Notes under the pieces: model-generated
The model's database searches: none
The model's input: the letters and a program-made list of their open reading frames with translations, nothing else
What the model was told of the DNA's origin: nothing
Program-made: the position numbers and the translations under genes
Source of the DNA: an uncultured Ruminococcus sp.
GTDB lineage: Bacteria; Bacillota; Clostridia; Oscillospirales; CAG-272
NCBI GenBank assembly: GCA_902784545.1
Contig: CACZVC010000021.1
Location: forward strand, 1 to 33,997
Direction: 5' to 3'
Length of the DNA: 33,997 nucleotides
Part shown: positions 7,008 through 14,811 of the stretch, piece after piece
How the letters are laid out: each line of letters begins with the position of its first letter
Numbering within the stretch: position 1 is the first letter of the stretch

Positions 7008-7466
7008 ATGAGCCGTGATGAATTCGGGTTGTTTTACAACAAATACAAAAACTACGTTTACAGGCTGTGCTATTCTTATATGAAGCGCGCTGCCGACGCG
7101 GAGGACTGCGCGGAGGACGTGTTTGTTAAGGTACTCGCCGGTAACCGTAAATTCACGGATGAGGAGCACGAAAAGCGGTGGCTCGCGGTCGCCGCGGCAA
7201 ATCACTGTAAGAACAAACTGAAACAAAGAAAAAGAGACGACGCGTACCTTGCCGAAGCGGCGGAGGATATTCCCGGAAAAGAAAATAACGACGAGGTGCT
7301 GGAGGCGGTATTGAGCCTGCCGGACAAATACAAATCTGTCGTATGGCTTTACTATTACGACGGGTATAAGACCGGCGAGATAGCGAAAATACTTAAAAAA
7401 CCGCCGTCTACGGTGCGCAATCTTTTATCGGACGCGCGCGCTCTTTTGAAAAAACGCCTGGAATAA
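7008..7466 (+). CDS. ECF-type RNA polymerase sigma factor (module 2)
   Basis: A small sigma-70 family factor, 152 aa from ATG 7008. Region 2 lies at about residues 5-65 (FYNKYKNYVYRLCYSYMKRA, DAEDCAEDVFVKVL, then the RWLAVAAANHCKNKLKQ part) and region 4 at about 95-150 (LSLPDKYKSVVWLYYYDGYKTGEIAKIL, PPSTVRNLLSDARALLKK). The start is set by AAAGGGGTGA at 6994-7003; ATG 7005 is only three bases earlier and also possible, while the longer reading from 6930 would overlap this site and the terminator region. It is followed 10 nt later by a single-span membrane protein gene, so it forms a second sigma/partner unit. It differs clearly in sequence from modules 1 and 3. Confidence 0.87.
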   Translation: MSRDEFGLFYNKYKNYVYRLCYSYMKRAADAEDCAEDVFVKVLAGNRKFTDEEHEKRWLAVAAANHCKNKLKQRKRDDAYLAEAAEDIPGKENNDEVLEAVLSLPDKYKSVVWLYYYDGYKTGEIAKILKKPPSTVRNLLSDARALLKKRLE

Positions 7467-7476
7467 GGAGGGGCTT

Positions 7477-8274
7477 ATGATGGATCAGGTCATCAAAAAC
7501 GGTTTTGACTCCGTAATACTGTCAGACGAGGCGTCGGACAGAATGTATGAAAACATAATAAAAAAATCAGAGATAAGAAAAGCGGCTCACCGCCGCGTGA
7601 GAACGCTTGTACCGGTCGCCGCCGCCGTCGCCCTGACGGTCGCGGGAGCCGTTTTTCTCGGCGCGGCTCTGAGGCGGGAGCCGGGCGGAGCGGAGGAAAC
7701 GACTTCGCAGGTCACTGCATCATTGACGCAGGCGCTGAGCGGCGGTGACAACGCGGGTCTGCTTTTTGTCCTGTCGCCCGACGCCGGGATCGTTCAGACC
7801 GGCGAGGTGCTGACGGAGGCCGAGGCGGACGCGTATCTTAAAGAAAACGCGGTGAGCATAAAAAGCTCGCTGTCGGCGAGCGGCGTCAGCACGTCCGGTT
7901 TCAGGATCGGAGAAAGCGGATACAGGCATATAAGCTGCGCCGAGGGAGCCGACGCGTACGAGCTTAAAATGAACTGCTTCGATTACGTCGTGTATAACGG
8001 AGACGGGCTTGCCGCCGTCATCACGCTGATCAGGGAAAACGGCAGGATATATTCGTCCGTTTCCTTCGGCTCTCCGAAATATGAAGAATTCGACGCGTAT
8101 CTCAAAGCGCACGCGGGGGAGGAGCTTGTTTTCCTTTATATCGGTCACGCCGAGGTCGTTTTGTCGCATGACTCTTATTATACGCAGGGCGATTTTGACG
8201 TCTCGCCGCTTTTCGGTGAAATCGCTATGCCATTTGAGCATTTCCGCTCAGACGAGGCGGTTTACGTCCCGTGA
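7477..8274 (+). CDS. Membrane partner of ECF sigma factor 2 (putative anti-sigma)
   Basis: No family recognised. The protein has 265 aa: a cytoplasmic N-terminus of about 45 residues that ends in a basic stretch (RKAAHRRVRT), one membrane helix (about 46-66, VPVAAAVALTVAGAVFLGAA), a Ser/Thr/Glu linker (about 70-90) and an outer domain of about 175 residues. AAGGAGG overlaps the stop codon of the sigma factor gene and serves ATG 7477 or 7480, implying translational coupling. By position and topology it is probably the anti-sigma factor or sensor of module 2. No zinc-binding HxxxCxxC motif is present. The outer domain is not recognisably similar to the other two partners. Confidence 0.68.
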   Translation: MMDQVIKNGFDSVILSDEASDRMYENIIKKSEIRKAAHRRVRTLVPVAAAVALTVAGAVFLGAALRREPGGAEETTSQVTASLTQALSGGDNAGLLFVLSPDAGIVQTGEVLTEAEADAYLKENAVSIKSSLSASGVSTSGFRIGESGYRHISCAEGADAYELKMNCFDYVVYNGDGLAAVITLIRENGRIYSSVSFGSPKYEEFDAYLKAHAGEELVFLYIGHAEVVLSHDSYYTQGDFDVSPLFGEIAMPFEHFRSDEAVYVP

Positions 8275-8369
8275 TTTTTGAGTCAGTTCAACGTATTTTA
8301 ACAAATATATATTCCCGTGTTAATTTATATGCGGTATCATAACGGTAGTAAATAAAAAGGATGTATGAT

Positions 8370-9476
8370 ATGAGCAGCGAAAAAACAAAAAGCGGCGTAT
8401 CGGCGCTTTATCCGCGGGCAAAATACGATATACCGGGCAGAAATTACGGTATAGAGCTTTTGCGTATAGTCACGATGTTATTTATATGTATCCTTCATAT
8501 ATGCACGCGCGGCGGCGTCGCTTCGCGCGTGTCCGCGACCGCGTCGCCCGATAATTTCCGCATGGTGTATTTTCTGGAGGCGCTTACAATATGCTGCGTC
8601 GACGTTTTCGGTATGACGGCGGGATTCGTGAGCTTTAAAAAGGGACTGCGCCTGCGCCGTCCGCTTGAGCTGTGGCTCGAGCTTGTGTTCTACACCGTAT
8701 CGTGTACCGCGGTGATGGCGATCTTCATGCCCGATAAAATGCCGGAAAACGCGTGGTTCAAGGCGTTTATGCCGGTAATGAACGGAGAATACTGGTATAT
8801 GACCGCGTTTTTCGGTCTGCTCATCATATCGCCTCTGCTTAACGTGGCCATACAGAAGACCGATCTTAAAACGCTCGGCGTGATCCTCGCCTCGATAATG
8901 CTTTTCTATTCGGTGATACCGACGTTTATGGACGTTTCCGTTTTCGGTCTTTCGGGAGGATATTCCGTTTTATGGCTCAGCGTGATGTACGTTTCTGGCG
9001 GTTTTATCGCAAGGATAAAAAAGCCGCGCCCGGTGTTTACCGCGGCGGCGTTCGTCCTGCTCGTGCTTGTCGCTTGGCTTTTGCGTTTGAAAGACGTGCC
9101 GGGAATACTGAAATATACCTCGCCTCTTATAGCCTCAGCGGCTGCGGCGCTGCTTATGACGTTTTGCGGCATAGATCCGAAAAGCCACAAAGCGCGCGCG
9201 GTCATCGGCTTTATATCGCCGTCCATGATAGGCATTTTCATAATCCACGTACACTATCTCATATGGGATCTGTATCTTAAAAACGCCGCCGTATCGTTTG
9301 CGGAAGACAACGTGTTTCTTATGGCGGCAAAAATAATCGGCTCGGCTTTGTTCATATTCGTATCGTGCTTTTTGATCGACCTTGTCCGCCGCGGCATATT
9401 CTATCTGCTCCGCGTAAGCCCGCTTCTCAGCAAGCTCGAGGCGGCGACGATAGGAAAGCAGAATAAAAGCGGCTGA
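8370..9476 (+). CDS. Acyltransferase family 3 membrane protein
   Basis: An integral membrane O-acyltransferase of the OafA/Acyltransferase-3 type, which usually acetylates or acylates surface glycans. The 368-aa protein has about ten hydrophobic segments. The N-terminal motif GIELLRIVTMLFICILHI is the typical first helix, with a conserved Arg and a His; FGMTAGFV follows where the family has its second motif, and YWYMTAFFGLLIISPLLN marks the middle. The start is ATG 8370 because AAAAGG (8355-8360) directly abuts the upstream in-frame ATG 8361 and lies 9 nt before 8370. It sits alone between sigma module 2 and a 423-nt gap. Whether it belongs to a sigma regulon is unknown. Confidence 0.87.
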   Translation: MSSEKTKSGVSALYPRAKYDIPGRNYGIELLRIVTMLFICILHICTRGGVASRVSATASPDNFRMVYFLEALTICCVDVFGMTAGFVSFKKGLRLRRPLELWLELVFYTVSCTAVMAIFMPDKMPENAWFKAFMPVMNGEYWYMTAFFGLLIISPLLNVAIQKTDLKTLGVILASIMLFYSVIPTFMDVSVFGLSGGYSVLWLSVMYVSGGFIARIKKPRPVFTAAAFVLLVLVAWLLRLKDVPGILKYTSPLIASAAAALLMTFCGIDPKSHKARAVIGFISPSMIGIFIIHVHYLIWDLYLKNAAVSFAEDNVFLMAAKIIGSALFIFVSCFLIDLVRRGIFYLLRVSPLLSKLEAATIGKQNKSG

Positions 9477-9899
9477 CGGTACGGTTCCGCACGCAAAAAA
9501 ATGGCCTTACAGCCTGTTTTTCATAAAGAAGATAACAAACTTGTCCCAGGAATCGGACGGACAGTAAAATGCCCGTCTTTTTCTGTATTATTTGTACTTT
9601 TTGAAACGATTTTAAAGGGGTTCGGGCTTGACCCGATGTGTTTGGGGGCGGCGGCTGTGCCACCGTACCACAAATGCGAAACCCGCATTATCGGGAAGCT
9701 CCGCTATCGCGCAGTCTCTTTCGACAAATGATGTAAGCTGAAAAAAACACGATATTGCGTTATCGGAGATAAAAAATCACCTGCAAATCGCGATAAAAAC
9801 GGTATACTTTAATTGAAAAGGAGAATTATTATGTAAAAATGTAAGATTGACTGAATTTCCGGGTATATAATAGTGAATCGATTCAAAAGGAGACGGCCT
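9477..9899. other. 423-nt intergenic region
   Basis: I see no supportable gene here. It holds a weak terminator-like stem (GACGG 9556-9560 with CCGTC 9573-9577, then five T), a GC-rich tract near 9617-9665, and from 9780 a promoter-like and ribosome-binding-site element ending in ATG-TAA. Short ORFs on either strand lack ribosome binding sites and resemble nothing I know. The mixed GC content suggests an intergenic repeat or gene remnant, but I cannot identify it. Confidence 0.4.
9801..9836 (+). promoter_or_regulatory. Start-stop element: ribosome binding site with ATG-TAA
   Basis: AAAAGGAG (9816-9823) lies 7 nt before ATG (9831-9833), which is followed directly by TAA (9834-9836). A -10-like TATACT sits at 9803-9808, with CCTGCA 17 nt further upstream. 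Such a minimal one-codon frame can hold a ribosome at the start. It may be a true regulatory element or the scar of a lost small gene. It lies 64 nt before the third sigma factor gene. Confidence 0.4.
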
Positions 9900-10445
9900 A
9901 TGGAAGACGGCGCATTGATAAAACTGCTTCACTCCGACAAAAACAAGGGCATGGAGCAGGTTTTGAAAAAATACACGGGCTTTGTTTTTGCAATAGTCAA
10001 AAGCAGGCTTTGTGAGGTATGCGATTCGTCCGAAATAGAGGACTGTGTGAGCGACGTGTTCATTCGTTTCTCGGAGAGCTTTGACAAATACGACCCGCAA
10101 AGATCCTCGCTTAAAACGTACCTCGGCGTTATGGCGAAAAACCTCGCATCAAACGCCGCGAGGGATAAATTATCAACCATGCCGCTTGACGACGACGGGA
10201 TGATTGATGTACCCGATACGTTCAGCGTTGAGGACGCGGCGGCGGAAAAGGAGTTAATAAAGGTCGTAATAGAGCAGATAAAACTGCTCGGTCCGCCCGA
10301 TTCGGATATCATTTTCCGCAAGTATTACATAGGTCAAAGCTCGAAGCAGATAGCAAAGGAGCTTAAAATGAGCGTGTCAAACGTCGACGTCCGCGCGCAC
10401 AGAGCTATGGAAAAACTGCGTAAAATACTCGGAGGCATAATATGA
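9900..10445 (+). CDS. ECF-type RNA polymerase sigma factor (module 3)
   Basis: A sigma-70 family protein of 181 aa. Region 2 lies at about residues 15-90 (VLKKYTGFVFAIVKSRL, SSEIEDCVSDVFIRFSESFDKY, SLKTYLGVMAKNLASNAARD) and region 4 at about 120-178 (LIKVVIEQIKLLGPPDSDIIFRKYYIGQS, KQIAKELKMSVSNVDVRAHRAMEKLRK). The start is ATG 9900, with AAAAGGAG at 9885-9892; an in-frame GTG at 9873 has no such site. TATAAT at 9866-9871 may be the -10, but I see no good -35 at 17 nt. Its stop codon overlaps the ATG of the partner gene (ATGA). The helix order and the DP(Q)RSSLKTYL motif match ECF factors of Firmicutes. Confidence 0.86.
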   Translation: MEDGALIKLLHSDKNKGMEQVLKKYTGFVFAIVKSRLCEVCDSSEIEDCVSDVFIRFSESFDKYDPQRSSLKTYLGVMAKNLASNAARDKLSTMPLDDDGMIDVPDTFSVEDAAAEKELIKVVIEQIKLLGPPDSDIIFRKYYIGQSSKQIAKELKMSVSNVDVRAHRAMEKLRKILGGII

Positions 10446-11581
10446 AAAAAAATATAGAAGAAATTCTGCAAAACGCCGATCCGGCGGTCCTTGACGGGAT
10501 GTTCGATACCATCAAAGCGGAAAAAATAGACGAAAAAAACATAAAAAATAAGGTTTTGGGCAAAAAGAGCAAAAAGAACACGGCGGTATGGAGGGTATTG
10601 CCGATAGCGGTGTCGTTTGCGCTCATCGTGGCGGCGGGAGCGCTCGTGATCCCGCGTTTGGCGGGGCAAGGTACGGAGGATCCCGTCACAACGGTATCGA
10701 CCGGAGACAAATCGAACGCGGCGGCAGTAATAAAGCCCGAAAAAGAATACGATTCCTCGCTTAACGCGCTTATAAGTCTTAAAGACTTTGACAGGATAAT
10801 CTGGAGCGATGATACCGCGCCCGCGTATTTGCCGTCAAACTCCGAAATAACCGTATATAACGGCATAAGGGTCACAAAGGAATTGTACGAGCGGCTGCAG
10901 ACGGCGAAAGATGACGACATATTCGCGGTGACGGCGAAGCGCAATATAGATATACCCGAAAAATTCGAGGATTTCGTTTACGAGGGGAAAACGGGTAAGG
11001 AATACCTTGACGAGCATAACAGAACGTACCCGATTTACGGAGCGCTGCATCTGTTAGAGCAGAGCGCCGACGGAAACACAACGGCGTTTGAAAACTGGAT
11101 AAGGGACAGTATAATAGAGGAGCAGGGCGAGGAATTCTTATCAAAATATTATCACGACGGCGTTTTCAATAAGGAATTGATAGAAGAAGACCTTGTTGCG
11201 GCGCGCGATGCGTCGGAATATGCGGCAAGAGCGTATGAAGCGGCTTTTAACGCTTACGCCGCAGCGTCATATCCGCGCATATACGCTTTCAGAGAATATA
11301 ACGGTATAGAGATCTACAACGGATATCACGCGGAAACGGATACTCCTTATTATATAATGATCGTGACGAAAGCACAGATGACAACGCTCAAAGCCGATTA
11401 CGACAAAGCGGATAAGCACGAGGTCGATTACGGATTTGACTTTGAAAACGGTTATTTCTCGCTTGTACCGTATTCCGAGGAGGACGTGCGGTACGCGCAG
11501 TACGCGCAGAACGGCTCAGATACGGAGCTGCCCGCCATCGCGTGCGAAGTGGAGCAGATACCCGAAACGATGGCGGAATAA
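10442..11581 (+). CDS. Membrane partner of ECF sigma factor 3 (putative anti-sigma)
   Basis: No family recognised. The protein has 379 aa: a helical, charged cytoplasmic N-terminus (about 1-55), one membrane helix (about 56-76, PIAVSFALIVAAGALVIP), then a long outer domain rich in acidic and aromatic residues, with a helical part near 230-275 full of Ala, Glu and Tyr. The 4-nt ATGA overlap with the sigma factor gene implies coupled translation. The architecture is the same as in the other two partner proteins (short inside, one span, large outside), but the sequences are not obviously alike, pointing to different signals. The anti-sigma role is inferred. Confidence 0.7.
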   Translation: MKKNIEEILQNADPAVLDGMFDTIKAEKIDEKNIKNKVLGKKSKKNTAVWRVLPIAVSFALIVAAGALVIPRLAGQGTEDPVTTVSTGDKSNAAAVIKPEKEYDSSLNALISLKDFDRIIWSDDTAPAYLPSNSEITVYNGIRVTKELYERLQTAKDDDIFAVTAKRNIDIPEKFEDFVYEGKTGKEYLDEHNRTYPIYGALHLLEQSADGNTTAFENWIRDSIIEEQGEEFLSKYYHDGVFNKELIEEDLVAARDASEYAARAYEAAFNAYAAASYPRIYAFREYNGIEIYNGYHAETDTPYYIMIVTKAQMTTLKADYDKADKHEVDYGFDFENGYFSLVPYSEEDVRYAQYAQNGSDTELPAIACEVEQIPETMAE

Positions 11582-11586
11582 CATAG

Positions 11587-11719
11587 AAAAAGGCTGATTT
11601 ATCGCCTGAATCAACACAGGAATCAAACATCCTTTCACTTCATATGCAACAACAAAAGTTATAAATACGCAGAACGGAGAAACTATCAATAACGTAGTTT
11701 CTCCGTTCAGAGCCTTTTT
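11587..11719 (+). terminator. Nested two-stem terminator region between convergent genes
   Basis: An inner 14-bp perfect stem (11672-11685 with 11695-11708) has a 9-nt loop. An outer 9-bp pair, AAAAAGGCT (11587-11595) with AGCCTTTTT (11711-11719), can close a larger structure ending in five T. It lies between the module 3 partner gene and rluB, which converge. The inner stem alone plus the T run also makes an ordinary terminator. Confidence 0.75.
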
Positions 11720-11764
11720 ATATAGCTCCCGACGCTGACCCTCATTATCCTTATGAGAATTAGC

Positions 11765-12505
11765 CTACAGGTCGTTTTTTTGCTGTTTTTTGTTTTTGCC
11801 GTACAGATAATCTATCTCCGACGGCGACAGATCGCGGTACTTTCCGGGCTTCAGATCGCCGATGGATATATCGCCTATCGCGACTCGCGTGAGGCGGCTG
11901 ACCTCGAGCGACGCTTTTTCGCACATTTTTCTTATCTGTCTGTTCCTGCCCTCGTACAGACGGAAGCGGAGCAGAGTGCTGACCTCGGTATAACCGATGA
12001 TCTCAACGTTCACAGGCTTTATTATATATCCGTCGATATCGAGCGCGGAGCGGAGAATACCGAGCTGTTCCTCCGTCACGGCGCCGCGAACGCGCACGTT
12101 ATATATCTTCGGTATCTCGTGGCTCGGGTGCATAAGCCGGTTTGCGAGCTCTCCGTCGTTCGTCAGAATAAGAAGTCCTTCGGAATCGCGGTCGAGCCTG
12201 CCTACGGGATAAACGCGCTCGTTCAGGTCCGCGACGAGGTCGGCGGTGCATTTTCTGCCGTTTTCGTCGTCGTTTGTCGTTATATATCCGCGCGGCTTGT
12301 TGAGCATTATATATATTTTTTTCTTATTTATATATCTGACGCGGCGTCCTCTGTAAACTATGACGTCGTTTTCGCCGACCTTCTGACCGACGGCGCACAC
12401 TCTGCCGTTTACCGTCACCGCGCCCTCGGCTACCGCCGCTTCGGCGGCGCGGCGCGAGGCGACGCCCGCGTCTGATAAAAATTTCTGGATCCTTACCTTT
12501 TCCAT
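11765..12505 (-). CDS. rluB: 23S rRNA pseudouridine synthase, RsuA/RluB family
   Basis: Makes pseudouridine in rRNA, most likely 23S rRNA position 2605 region as for RluB. The 246-aa protein has an S4 RNA-binding domain (about residues 3-50, RIQKFLSDAGVASRRAAE), then the catalytic domain with the GRLDRDSEGLLILTNDG motif and catalytic Asp105, and the motif LYEGRNRQIRKMCE near residue 190. RluB versus RsuA cannot be fully separated by eye; B. subtilis has a close homologue (YpuL/RluB) beside scpAB and dacB, the same neighbourhood as here. It overlaps the end of dacF by 13 nt and is last in the minus-strand run. Confidence 0.92.
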   Translation of the reverse strand: MEKVRIQKFLSDAGVASRRAAEAAVAEGAVTVNGRVCAVGQKVGENDVIVYRGRRVRYINKKKIYIMLNKPRGYITTNDDENGRKCTADLVADLNERVYPVGRLDRDSEGLLILTNDGELANRLMHPSHEIPKIYNVRVRGAVTEEQLGILRSALDIDGYIIKPVNVEIIGYTEVSTLLRFRLYEGRNRQIRKMCEKASLEVSRLTRVAIGDISIGDLKPGKYRDLSPSEIDYLYGKNKKQQKNDL

Positions 12506-13545
12506 CTGACTTTTTCCGTTTTATTGTCCGCGTAAAGCGTTTTTTTGTATATTATCCTGCCGTTTTGCGTAAATACCAGCTCGCCTATCCGCTCGCCGGC
12601 GTATACCGGCGCGTATTCAAAGCGACGCATATACACCGTTTTTGTCACCTCGCCGTCCCTCAGCTTGACCGTTACGTCCTCCGGCACGGTGCATACCGCG
12701 GAATCGGTAACGCCTCCGACGACGTGAAGACGGTATTCGCCGCCTGCGTCAAGTAATACGTCACGGTAAAGCGAAACGCCGTACTCATACAGGTCCCCGT
12801 GATCCTCCCAGTCCCGCGGCGCGTTCATCGTCACGACGCAGAGGGATACGCCGTCCTTTTCGTAATACGAGCAAAGGCATCTGCCGCTCGAGCTTGTATA
12901 TCCGGTCTTGCCGCCGCACACGCCGTCAAGCGTGAAGAGAAGACGGTTGTGGTTTTTGAAATACCGTCCGCGGCGGTTTTCGCCCGGCTTTATCACGTAC
13001 TCCTTTTCGCCGCAGATACGGCGGAAATCCGCGTTTTTCATACATTCGCACAAAAGACGCGCGATATCATATGCGGTGCTGTAATGATCTTTGTCCGTAA
13101 GCCCGTGCGGATTTGTGAAATGCGTGCCGTCAAGCCCGAGCGCCGCCGCCTTTTCGTTCATCAGTCCGACAAAGCCGCCGATATGATCGGCGAGCGCCGC
13201 CGCCGCGTCGTTCGCGCTTTGAAGCAACAGCGCGTACAAAAGCTCTTCCGCGGTAAAGACCTCGCCCGCCTGCAAATACGCCGACGAGCCTTCGATACCC
13301 GTGCATGAGCTTTTGATTTTTATAACGTCGTCAAGCCGGCAGTTTTCAAGCGCGACGAGCGCGGTCATGATCTTTGTCATGCTCGCCGGCTGCATCCGCT
13401 GACCGGCGCCGCGCGCGAAAAGCACGGTGCCGTCTGAGGCGTCGAGCAGTACCGCCGCCTCGGCGGAGACCGTGAGACCGCCTGCGCCCGATACGGTCAG
13501 GCACAGTATCAGCGGTATCAGAAGAATAATGATTATCCTGCGCAT
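12493..13545 (-). CDS. dacF: D-alanyl-D-alanine carboxypeptidase (DacF/PBP5 type)
   Basis: A low-molecular-weight penicillin-binding protein that trims the terminal D-Ala of peptidoglycan stem peptides outside the membrane. The 350-aa protein has a signal peptide at about 1-28 and all three active-site motifs: SMTK (55-58), SAN (110-112) and KTG (213-215). A beta-rich C-terminal domain follows (about 260-340). AAAAGGTG precedes the ATG. It sits between the sporulation gene ytfJ and rluB, which fits DacF or DacB of spore formers; which exact paralogue is uncertain. I see no C-terminal amphipathic anchor as clear as in PBP5, but the end is basic (KVRWKR). Confidence 0.9.
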   Translation of the reverse strand: MRRIIIILLIPLILCLTVSGAGGLTVSAEAAVLLDASDGTVLFARGAGQRMQPASMTKIMTALVALENCRLDDVIKIKSSCTGIEGSSAYLQAGEVFTAEELLYALLLQSANDAAAALADHIGGFVGLMNEKAAALGLDGTHFTNPHGLTDKDHYSTAYDIARLLCECMKNADFRRICGEKEYVIKPGENRRGRYFKNHNRLLFTLDGVCGGKTGYTSSSGRCLCSYYEKDGVSLCVVTMNAPRDWEDHGDLYEYGVSLYRDVLLDAGGEYRLHVVGGVTDSAVCTVPEDVTVKLRDGEVTKTVYMRRFEYAPVYAGERIGELVFTQNGRIIYKKTLYADNKTEKVRWKR

Positions 13546-13588
13546 AAAAACACCTTTTTTTGGTATATTTTATGCGCGGAAAACCGTA

Positions 13589-14128
13589 TTATTCCCCGGT
13601 TTTTTCTTCTTCGGGCTTTTCTTCCTCTTTGACGTCGACCGTTATATCGACTTCGGCGTCCTTGTCGATATCGGAAAGATCCACCTCTTCAACCGGCTCC
13701 TCTTTCTTTACCGCGCCTTTATTCTTTTTGAATATCGACTTTATTTTGTTTACGATATCGGGAGTTTTTTTGAGCAGAGATACCATGCTCGTGCCGAGAT
13801 CGGCGTTTGAATCCATGGGATTGTTGACGTTAAGTATCTTTGCGTCTCCCTGCGGCGATATTACGAGGAAAGCAACGGGAGAAACGGTTATGCCGCCGCC
13901 GCCCGCGCCGGAAAAGCTGTTCGCCACGTTAGTATCCTTTGAATGCTTGCCCACAAAATCCGAGCCGCCTGTCGCAAAGCCGACCGCGACCTTGGAAACG
14001 GGGATTATCATCGTGCCGTTCTGCGTCGTCATCGGATCGCCGATTATCGTATCGGTCCCCGCTATTTCGGACAGATTGTTGAGCGCCGTTTTGAGAGCGT
14101 CGTTAAAGCTGTTGTTGTTTTCAGCCAT
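13589..14128 (-). CDS. ytfJ: Sporulation protein YtfJ (GerW family)
   Basis: A member of the YtfJ/GerW family, found in spore formers and needed for normal germination in Bacillus. The 179-aa protein has the conserved core at about residues 10-115: TIIGDPMTTQNGTMIIPVSKV, VGFATGGSDF, then a glycine run with Ser (FSGAGGGGITVSPVAFLVI). The tail from about 140 is strongly acidic (Glu/Lys/Val repeats) and not conserved. The gene overlaps the end of the upstream DUF2953 gene by 8 nt, the same pairing as ytfI-ytfJ in B. subtilis, which supports both assignments. Expression in the mother cell or forespore cannot be judged from the sequence. Confidence 0.93.
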   Translation of the reverse strand: MAENNNSFNDALKTALNNLSEIAGTDTIIGDPMTTQNGTMIIPVSKVAVGFATGGSDFVGKHSKDTNVANSFSGAGGGGITVSPVAFLVISPQGDAKILNVNNPMDSNADLGTSMVSLLKKTPDIVNKIKSIFKKNKGAVKKEEPVEEVDLSDIDKDAEVDITVDVKEEEKPEEEKTGE

Positions 14129-14810
14129 TTGATTTATCCTCCTGTAAAAGTTTGTATATCTCTGAAATCACATGCCGAATTTCAAATACGTAGGTAAATA
14201 AGCCGCCGACGCGCACCGTCATCGCGGCGTCCGCGGAGACGAGCGTTTTTTCGGCTAAAAAGTCGGGCGCTATGTTTATATAAGCGTCGCCGCGCGATTT
14301 AAGGTCCATATTCTGATCGAGAAACGCGGATAAGCATCCCGCTATCGAGCATGCGCCGCCGTAGAGTATCGCGGTCTTCGCCGCGTTGTCCGAGCCTATC
14401 GCCGCGTCCAGACGGAATATTTTAACGTGCAGTCTTTTTGCGAATTTCTCCGTCAGAATCGACATCATATCGTAAAGCTGCTCTATCATATCCGGCGCGG
14501 TGTCGAAGTTTTTGAGGCGCGCGACCAGAACGCTGTCGCGCTTTTCCCGCTTTTCGCCCGCCTGTTTTTTCTTTTTTTCTTTTGCGGCTTCTTTCTTTTC
14601 GAGTTTTCTTTGCTCCCTTTCGAGCTTCTTTTTCGAATAATCGGATATCTTTATCTTTTTTTGCCTCGCGGGTATCAGTCTGACCTTTACGAATCCGACG
14701 GTAACGTATAAGCTGAAATCATTTTCGTATCTTATCCGCACCCCGACGGGCAGAAGACATAATAGAAGCAGAAGAAGCAGAATGCCGCCGATAATATATA
14801 ACGCGACCAT
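14121..14810 (-). CDS. ytfI: DUF2953 membrane protein (YtfI-like)
   Basis: Function unknown. The 229-aa protein has one N-terminal membrane helix (about 2-22, leucine-rich), a beta-rich segment, then a long highly charged Lys/Glu stretch (about 55-92) likely to be helical, and a C-terminal domain with VKIFRLDAAIGSDNAAKTAILYG, which is the DUF2953 signature region. It is coupled to ytfJ by an 8-nt overlap and follows scpB with a 1-nt gap (TAATATG). The family is sporulation-associated by neighbourhood. The symbol is by synteny with B. subtilis ytfI. Confidence 0.82.
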   Translation of the reverse strand: MVALYIIGGILLLLLLLCLLPVGVRIRYENDFSLYVTVGFVKVRLIPARQKKIKISDYSKKKLEREQRKLEKKEAAKEKKKKQAGEKREKRDSVLVARLKNFDTAPDMIEQLYDMMSILTEKFAKRLHVKIFRLDAAIGSDNAAKTAILYGGACSIAGCLSAFLDQNMDLKSRGDAYINIAPDFLAEKTLVSADAAMTVRVGGLFTYVFEIRHVISEIYKLLQEDKSNG

Positions 14811-14811
14811 A

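Noticed and set aside
9427..9663. Small minus-strand ORF across the acyltransferase gene end
   Set aside because: It runs into the end of a well-supported gene, has no ribosome binding site and no domain. Possibly repeat sequence, not a gene.
9617..9665. tRNA-like GGTTCG stretch
   Set aside because: No acceptor, D or anticodon stems can be built around it.
3880..10000. A shared ECF promoter motif in front of the three sigma genes and the acyltransferase gene
   Set aside because: I compared the four upstream regions by eye and found no consistent -35/-10 pair with constant spacing.
11753..12475. Plus-strand ORF of 240 codons opposite rluB
   Set aside because: Shadow frame; rluB has S4 and catalytic motifs on the minus strand.
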